From an uncultured Clostridia bacterium (GTDB lineage Bacteria; Bacillota; Clostridia; Oscillospirales; Ruminococcaceae), in the NCBI GenBank assembly GCA_947627905.1, contig CANQXX010000013.1, positions 1 through 47,172 of the forward strand: DNA of 47,172 nt, in the 5' to 3' direction. A model generated the notes under the pieces. That model searched no databases. It was not told the DNA's origin and saw only the letters and a list, made by a program, of their open reading frames with translations. Below are positions 44,341-47,172 of this stretch, one piece after another. A program made the position numbers and the translations under genes. How positions within the stretch are numbered: position 1 is the first letter of the stretch; each line of letters begins with the position of its first letter.

Positions 44341-44460
44341 CTTTATTTTCTTGGAATATTTATAATAGTTCGTACCTTTAGTTATTCGACGAGCGAGGGT
44401 TTTATTTTGTTTGGGGTTTTTATAATAGTTCGTACCTTTTGTTATTCGACGAGCGAGGGG
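44341..44460 (+). repeat. Two tandem 60-base repeats
   Basis: The 39-base cores 44361-44399 and 44421-44459 differ at one base; the period is exactly 60. The core reads TATAATAGTTCGTACC, then TTWGTTATTCGACGAGCGAGGG. The first 20 bases of each unit are more diverged. These repeats form the left end of the larger element. Confidence 0.9.
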
Positions 44461-44846
44461 GGAACACACGGGGAACGGGAGGCACTTAAATAACTCTTTT
44501 GTCGCCGCGCGTTCCCCCCTTTCCCCGGTCGTTCCCCCCTCGCGCTCCCCCTTCTCTGCCCCTTTCCTCCCTCCTGCTAATCTCCGTTGGGTCAATATTA
44601 TTGGTAAAAACCGTTTTTCTGATATGATATCAATGAAATCAGTTTAGAAAAAAGTTTTTGCAAAAGAGCCTGAACGAACGAGCTTAGCAGGAAAAGGGGT
44701 AAGGTAAAGGAAAAAAGGGTGCGGGGAGAAAACCTTAAGGAGAGGGGGAAAACGCGCGGCGCACTAAAGTCTCCAATTAAGTTTTCCCCCTCTCCTTTTG
44801 GTTGTCTCCCCGATCCGCGAATAACAATAGGCACGAACCATTATAA
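44360..44846. mobile_element. Composite palindromic non-coding element, MITE-like
   Basis: Terminal inverted repeats of 28 bases: 44360-44387 (and its tandem copy 44420-44447) against 44819-44846, 24 and 25 identical positions. Inside are three further inverted pairs: 44453-44475 with 44521-44543 (20 of 23), CCTGCTAA 44573-44580 with TTAGCAGG 44684-44691, and 44722-44753 with 44781-44812 (29 of 32). G runs lie on the outer parts and C runs opposite them. No transposase is encoded; small open frames in it are low-complexity. It may be a non-autonomous transposon remnant or a structured RNA locus. No target-site duplication was identified. Confidence 0.6.
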
Positions 44847-44876
44847 TTCAGCAATGTAATGAAAGGCTAAATCATC

Positions 44877-44910
44877 ATATCTCAACTCTCCACTCTCAAC
44901 ACTAAATAAA
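44877..44910 (+). repeat. Fragment of the dispersed repeat tail
   Basis: ATATCTCAACTCT, then CACTCTCAACACTAAATAAA, matching the end of R1 (18498-18538) with a shorter number of CTCAACTCT units. Confidence 0.6.
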
Positions 44911-44987
44911 AAGCCCATATCCGGCGGAACGCCGCACCTCTTTTCCTCATTTTCTTTATATTTCCATTAAAAATTTTTAAAAAACCC

Positions 44988-45016
44988 TTGACAACCCCCC
45001 GCCGCTGTGATAAAAT
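44988..45016 (+). promoter_or_regulatory. Upstream promoter P1 of the secreted-protein gene, with operator over the -10
   Basis: TTGACA (44988-44993), 17-base spacer, TAAAAT (45011-45016). The -10 box lies within a perfect inverted repeat, CTGTGAT (45005-45011), eight bases, ATCACAG (45020-45026), so a repressor site is likely. No gene begins before 45356, so the transcript would have a leader of about 330 bases or be a separate small RNA. Confidence 0.65.
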
Positions 45017-45067
45017 GAAATCACAGTGAGACGCTTGCCCTCTCATTATAAACGCAGAAAAATTACA

Positions 45068-45100
45068 GAATGGTTACAATTATTACTGAACGGTTACGAT
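45068..45100 (+). repeat. Two direct copies of GAAYGGTTACRAT
   Basis: GAATGGTTACAAT (45068-45080) and GAACGGTTACGAT (45088-45100), 20 bases apart (about two helical turns). They lie between promoters P1 and P2 and look like paired binding sites of a response regulator; the regulator is unknown. Confidence 0.6.
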
Positions 45101-45166
45101 TTTTCTGCCGAATTTCTGATATTTCCTGCAACGATTAGTGAAAAATGTGCATAAAGCATTAAAAAC

Positions 45167-45200
45167 GTGTCAAAAGTTTGTGTCAACTGTACATTGACAC
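45167..45200 (+). promoter_or_regulatory. GTGTCAA half-site cluster over the -35 of promoter P2
   Basis: GTGTCAA at 45167-45173 and 45180-45186, then the inverted TTGACAC at 45194-45200. The last two form a 7-7-7 palindrome that includes the -35 box. Confidence 0.6.
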
Positions 45201-45222
45201 TTCCGTCATGAAATGTTAGAAT
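45194..45222 (+). promoter_or_regulatory. Proximal promoter P2 of the secreted-protein gene
   Basis: TTGACA (45194-45199), 17-base spacer, TAGAAT (45217-45222). It gives a leader of about 125 bases. Confidence 0.8.
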
Positions 45223-45355
45223 AATAGCGTGATATACGAAAAGTGTCCGGAATGCAGATAGTTCCGGCGCCGGACGTTATCAAATATATTTGATTTCCAT
45301 TAAAATTTGGAAATAAATAAAGAAAAAATCAAAACAAAACAAGGAGGAATTTTTC

Positions 45356-46855
45356 ATGAACATGAAAAAGACAATTGCTGCTGTAGCAGCAAGCGCAATG
45401 GCCGTATCTGCAATGGCCGTAACAGTATCTGCTGATACTACTCTCTCTTACAACCTCGTAGCTTCTGTAGAGAATAAGCAGGCAGCTACATTGACACTTC
45501 AGCTCACAGTAAGTGGTGAAGCTAGTAAGCTCACATTTACTTATCCTAACGTTGGCGTAAATACCGACACTATTGACTGCAAGACAATCACACTGAGAGT
45601 TACTGATGAAAACGACGCTTCAGTTAATAAGACCTATACTTATTCTGATGATGTTAAATCTCTTAACTACAACCCCGATTTCACAGACACCGGCTTTAAA
45701 TTCAACCACGAGCTCGATAATGTACAGAAGCCTAAGATCTGGGTAACACTCAATGCTGAGACAAAAACTTATACTAAGCTTGAAACCCTGAACAACGACA
45801 TAAAATCAAAAGCTGTAATTATCACATCTGATGCAACGGATACACCTACAGTTGCTACAAACTACACAGCTGCTTCTTCTAAGTATGATAAGCTTCCTTT
45901 CAGAACTGGTCCCGATGACAACGTAAACATTGCTTGGTGGCTCCAGAACATGAACTGCAGAACCGATACGGATCCTTACAGAAACGTTCTTCCTACAATC
46001 AATGATGCTCTTGCAAACTTTGATTCTGCTACATTCGTATTCACAACTGCTACACAGCCTATCGCTTGGAGAGTAAAGGGCGACGGCGAAGCATTTGGTC
46101 CTTCCAAGAGCTCTTGGGGCAATGAGGAGATATCAAGAGACGCTAAATGGAACGACATTCCTACTGTTAAGGTAAACGGCTATAACACAGCACTTCTTAT
46201 GGCTGGCGGCGACGCAAGCAAGGTTGAGGCTATCTATGCTGAGGACTGGTACGGCGATAAGTCCTACATGAGCTTCACACAGCACCTTTACAATGGTACT
46301 GATGATTTCTACGGCGCTGGCAAAGGCTGGCTCGGTTATGACGGAACAGACCTCGGTATTGCTTGGGCTGGTCAGAACCTCTTCGGCGGCGCTCTCGTAA
46401 TCAACGAGAACCTCACAATGACACTTTCTGACGTTGACTACTTCCAGTGGACAAATACCACACTTTCCTTTGACTGGGAAGCTATCATGGATGGCGCTAT
46501 GACATCCAACAGCTATGCAACATATGTACAGAGCATCAAGCTCGCTACATCTGTTGACTGGTACTGGGATAAGATGGACGTTATCCTCGTTGAGGGTGAA
46601 GGCGATGACGCTGCTGCTGACGCTGGCACAGAGTCCGATGAGGAAACTCTTGATGAGACAGACGTTGACGATACAATGGACGAAGAGCTCACTGAAGATG
46701 AGACTGAAGAAGAGGAAACTCCTGCTGATGAAACTGAAGAAGCAGAGGAAACTCCTGTACAGGATAACCCCGGCACAGGTAACGCTCCTGTAGCTCTCGC
46801 AGTTATCCCTGTAGCTCTTGCAGCAGCTGCTGTAGTTGCTAAGAAGAGAGGCTAA
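45356..46855 (+). CDS. Secreted, probably cell-wall-anchored protein of unknown function
   Basis: A 499-residue exported protein. The signal peptide (KK, then an Ala/Val-rich core, cut near VSA-DTT at about 26) leads to a Thr/Asn/Asp/Trp-rich, probably beta-rich region of about 400 residues that I do not recognise. An acidic Glu/Asp/Thr linker (about 410-470) follows, then NPGTG, a hydrophobic stretch and the tail KKRG, which looks like a sortase signal of NPxTG type. AAGGAGG lies 8 bases before the ATG. Codons (GCT, TCT, CTC, AAC) differ from most neighbours and resemble ppdK, as in very strongly expressed genes. Two promoters and several operator-like repeats precede it. It could be a surface-layer-like protein or an adhesin; no catalytic motif is visible. 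Confidence 0.85.
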   Translation: MNMKKTIAAVAASAMAVSAMAVTVSADTTLSYNLVASVENKQAATLTLQLTVSGEASKLTFTYPNVGVNTDTIDCKTITLRVTDENDASVNKTYTYSDDVKSLNYNPDFTDTGFKFNHELDNVQKPKIWVTLNAETKTYTKLETLNNDIKSKAVIITSDATDTPTVATNYTAASSKYDKLPFRTGPDDNVNIAWWLQNMNCRTDTDPYRNVLPTINDALANFDSATFVFTTATQPIAWRVKGDGEAFGPSKSSWGNEEISRDAKWNDIPTVKVNGYNTALLMAGGDASKVEAIYAEDWYGDKSYMSFTQHLYNGTDDFYGAGKGWLGYDGTDLGIAWAGQNLFGGALVINENLTMTLSDVDYFQWTNTTLSFDWEAIMDGAMTSNSYATYVQSIKLATSVDWYWDKMDVILVEGEGDDAAADAGTESDEETLDETDVDDTMDEELTEDETEEEETPADETEEAEETPVQDNPGTGNAPVALAVIPVALAAAAVVAKKRG

Positions 46856-46930
46856 TCGCGAATTTGCGCTTAACCATGAAAGTATAACAACGGTTACTAA
46901 GTAATTGTAATGTTATTCTAACATCAAATA

Positions 46931-46963
46931 GAACGCCGTCCGTATGCAGAGCGGGCGGCGTTC
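46931..46963 (+). terminator. Hairpin after the secreted-protein gene
   Basis: GAACGCCGTCCG (46931-46942) / CGGGCGGCGTTC (46952-46963), one G-T pair. The T-tract is poor (AACTTATG), so it may act as an mRNA-stabilising end as much as a terminator. Confidence 0.6.
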
Positions 46964-46970
46964 AACTTAT

Positions 46971-47100
46971 GCGGGGAAGCCCCCGCGGGCATTGTCACCC
47001 CCGGATCAAGTTTAAATAAGCCGTTAAATAGATCAGCCCCCTCAAGGGGGCGGGTGTGTTTGGAACTGAACCTTTAATATCTTAGCTTTCAGTACTAAAT
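46971..47100 (+). repeat. Dispersed repeat, copy R3
   Basis: Same orientation as R1: GCGGGGAAGCCCCCGCGGGC, TTGTCACCCCCGGAT, AGTTTAAAT, CCCCCTCAAGGGGGCGGG, TGTGTTTGG and CCTTTAATATCT. The remaining 47101-47172 is A-rich, then holds a GAGCTG-AGCC-CAGCTC hairpin (47142-47157); no gene was found. Confidence 0.85.
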
Positions 47101-47172
47101 GATAATTTAGCGGAACAAAATAAAAAAAACAATAGCTGGTCGAGCTGAGCCCAGCTCGCAGGGTCGAGGGGC

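Noticed and set aside
44275-44834. Two minus-strand open frames (106 and 78 codons) in the palindromic element
   Set aside because: Low-complexity Arg/Gly/Glu- and Leu/Phe/Ser-rich products that result from G and C runs; one overlaps the end of mfd. Treated as translation of repeat DNA.
45005-45026. A CRP binding site at TGTGA...TCACA
   Set aside because: The gap between the half-sites is ten bases, not six, and CRP is not the usual regulator in Clostridia. Kept as an operator of unknown protein.

Overview
The window looks like chromosome from a Gram-positive anaerobe of the class Clostridia, most like a Ruminococcus-type member of the Oscillospiraceae. That placement is an inference from several signs: two rubrerythrins, pyruvate phosphate dikinase, glycogen phosphorylase, a T-box in front of thrS, an ECF-type bioY behind a BirA-like operator, RNase Y, strong AAGGAGG-type ribosome binding sites, -10/-35 promoters with 17-base spacing, and a secreted protein ending in an NPGTG-hydrophobic-KKRG tail. 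No rRNA, tRNA, complete insertion sequence, prophage or CRISPR array was found.

Layout. 1-159 is the GC-rich end of an unidentified gene, followed by a small direct-repeat cluster. 0.6-6.3 kb (+) holds glgP, a ClpC-like unfoldase and a reverse-order rubrerythrin. 6.3-7.2 kb (-) is a YhcC-type radical SAM protein. 7.5-11.3 kb (+) holds an SDR epimerase, a membrane-linked XRE regulator, and an NfeD/SPFH membrane-microdomain pair. 11.3-18.2 kb (-) is a four-gene run transcribed nadA, GGDEF, sbcD, sbcC. 18.8-20.9 kb (+) is an EF-G paralogue behind a leader that folds on paper into a three-way junction. 21.0-28.0 kb holds a second rubrerythrin (-), bioY with an overlapping DUF1284 gene (+), a flavoprotein reductase, mnmA and a HAD phosphatase (-), and ppdK (-). 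28.2-30.6 kb (+) is glmU-prs. 31.0-36.5 kb (-) is a GH95 glycosidase followed by an MNT/HEPN pair, then T-box-thrS. 36.6-44.3 kb (+) holds rny, a Wzy/WaaL-type membrane protein, pth and mfd. 44.3-45.3 kb is non-coding: a composite palindromic, MITE-like element followed by an elaborate promoter region. 45.4-46.9 kb (+) encodes a secreted, probably wall-anchored protein with codon use typical of strong expression.

How the genes work together. Most are housekeeping: glycogen and PEP/pyruvate metabolism (glgP, ppdK), UDP-GlcNAc and PRPP supply (glmU, prs), NAD synthesis (nadA), biotin uptake (bioY), translation and tRNA modification (thrS, mnmA, pth, EF-G paralogue), RNA decay (rny), DNA repair (sbcCD, mfd) and oxidative-stress defence (rubrerythrins). 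Accessory signals are the MNT/HEPN pair, the GH95 enzyme, the secreted protein and dispersed repeats.

Most worth checking: the structured leader of the EF-G paralogue (18720-18792); the palindromic element at 44360-44846; the two-promoter, three-operator region in front of the secreted protein (44988-45222); the HEPN gene whose MNT partner lacks the nucleotidyltransferase catalytic signature; the roughly 370-base leader of rny; and a dispersed ~140-base repeat family with three long copies. None of these has been compared with a database here.
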